A stretch of DNA of 17,532 nucleotides from Trichomonas tenax (lineage: Eukaryota > Parabasalia > Trichomonadida > Trichomonadidae): contig JALKBU010001056.1 of the NCBI GenBank assembly GCA_023091735.1, forward strand, positions 1 through 17,532. Reading direction: 5' to 3'. Below the pieces are notes generated by a model. That model saw only the letters and a program-made list of their open reading frames with translations. It was not told the origin of the DNA and made no database searches. How positions within the stretch are numbered: the first letter of the stretch is position 1; each line of letters begins with the position of its first letter. This document shows positions 17,407-17,532 of the stretch, piece after piece. A program made the translations under genes and the position numbers.

Positions 17407-17431
17407 AGTGGGGAAAAACTAAGTTAATTTT
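17407..17431 (+). promoter_or_regulatory. Gene-start box, copy 2
   Basis: Begins AGTGGGGAAAAACTAAG and continues TTAATTTT, the same as copy 1 apart from one additional G. It lies 46 nt before the ATG at 17478 and is again followed by a T/A tract. Two copies at equivalent positions before two ORFs argue for a shared control element. Confidence 0.6.
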
Positions 17432-17477
17432 TTTATTATTTAATTTTTAATAAGTAAAAAAGCAACTATATATATAG

Positions 17478-17532
17478 ATGGTAACGATTCAACCTGAGCT
17501 AATGAATAAATACATCAAAAAGTCTATGGAAA
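17478..17532 (+). CDS. Start of a further ORF, cut by the window end
   Basis: An ATG at 17478 opens a frame that stays open to the window edge (18 codons, beginning MVTIQPELMNKYIKKS). The upstream gene-start box is what makes it credible as a gene start. Nothing can be said about its product from so short a part. Confidence 0.45.
   Translation, partial: MVTIQPELMNKYIKKSME

Larger units (their letters stand above)
16880..17532. mobile_element. Possible left end of a compact (Maverick/Polinton-like or viral-like) element, incomplete
   Basis: At about 16880 the sequence changes to AGTATAAG followed by a run of seven G (16890s) and two TATATAGTGGG units (16919-16930 and 16943-16954). Two closely packed plus-strand ORFs follow, each preceded by the same 24/25-bp box. 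Their codons end in A or T far more often than those of the Tim44-like or surface-protein genes. Mavericks are abundant in trichomonads and begin with AG at their termini, which would suit 16880-16881. However, no polymerase, integrase, protease, ATPase or capsid gene, no opposite terminus and no target duplication are inside the window. The boundary and the class are therefore inference. Confidence 0.35.

Overview
The window looks like nuclear DNA of a parabasalid (trichomonad) protist, either Trichomonas/Tritrichomonas or a close relative. The genes are intronless and sit in AT-rich spacers. Two of them have a trichomonad-type initiator (TCA+1-Py-T) 10-12 nt before the ATG. The gene content also fits: a Tim44-like protein whose N-terminus resembles a hydrogenosomal presequence with Arg at -2, a CK1-type kinase, a BTB protein with a discoidin-like C-terminus, and a giant type-I surface protein. 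I cannot fix the species from sequence alone. No rRNA, tRNA or CRISPR array was recognised.

Layout: (1) 301-5529 encodes a 1742-residue surface protein with four spaced Cys/Cys-Pro motifs, a Pro-rich stalk, one C-terminal membrane helix and a short tail. (2) 6126-7157 (minus) encodes an auxin-efflux-carrier-type transporter, convergent with gene 1. (3) 8632-9375 (minus) encodes a multi-pass protein resembling TRIC cation channels and ending in a K-x-K-x-x ER-retrieval signal. It is divergent from (4) 9633-10610, the Tim44-like organellar import subunit. (5) 10825-12108 (minus) encodes the BTB/BACK/discoidin protein; its whole leader is a degenerate 15-16 bp tandem array. (6) 12330-13463 and 13620-13937 are eroded minus-strand pseudogenes, the first from an Ig-like-repeat surface protein. 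(7) 14043-15116 (minus) encodes the CK1-family kinase, whose C-terminus is Cys-rich and CaaX-like.

From about 15.35 kb the DNA changes character. A candidate non-autonomous element of about 750 bp (15350-16098) is bounded by imperfect 19/20-bp inverted repeats and holds an array of G-runs every ~20 bp. From about 16.88 kb a new composition begins: a G7 run, TATATA-GTGGG repeats, and two compact plus-strand ORFs. Each ORF is preceded at 39-46 nt by a nearly identical 24/25-bp box. This looks like the edge of a compact, virus-like or Maverick/Polinton-like element, but the other end and any hallmark gene lie outside the window.

The genes do not form one pathway; each appears to be its own transcription unit. 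The most informative unexplained structures are the two periodic arrays, the inverted-repeat element, the repeated gene-start box at the right edge, and the modular Cys-Pro architecture of the giant surface protein.
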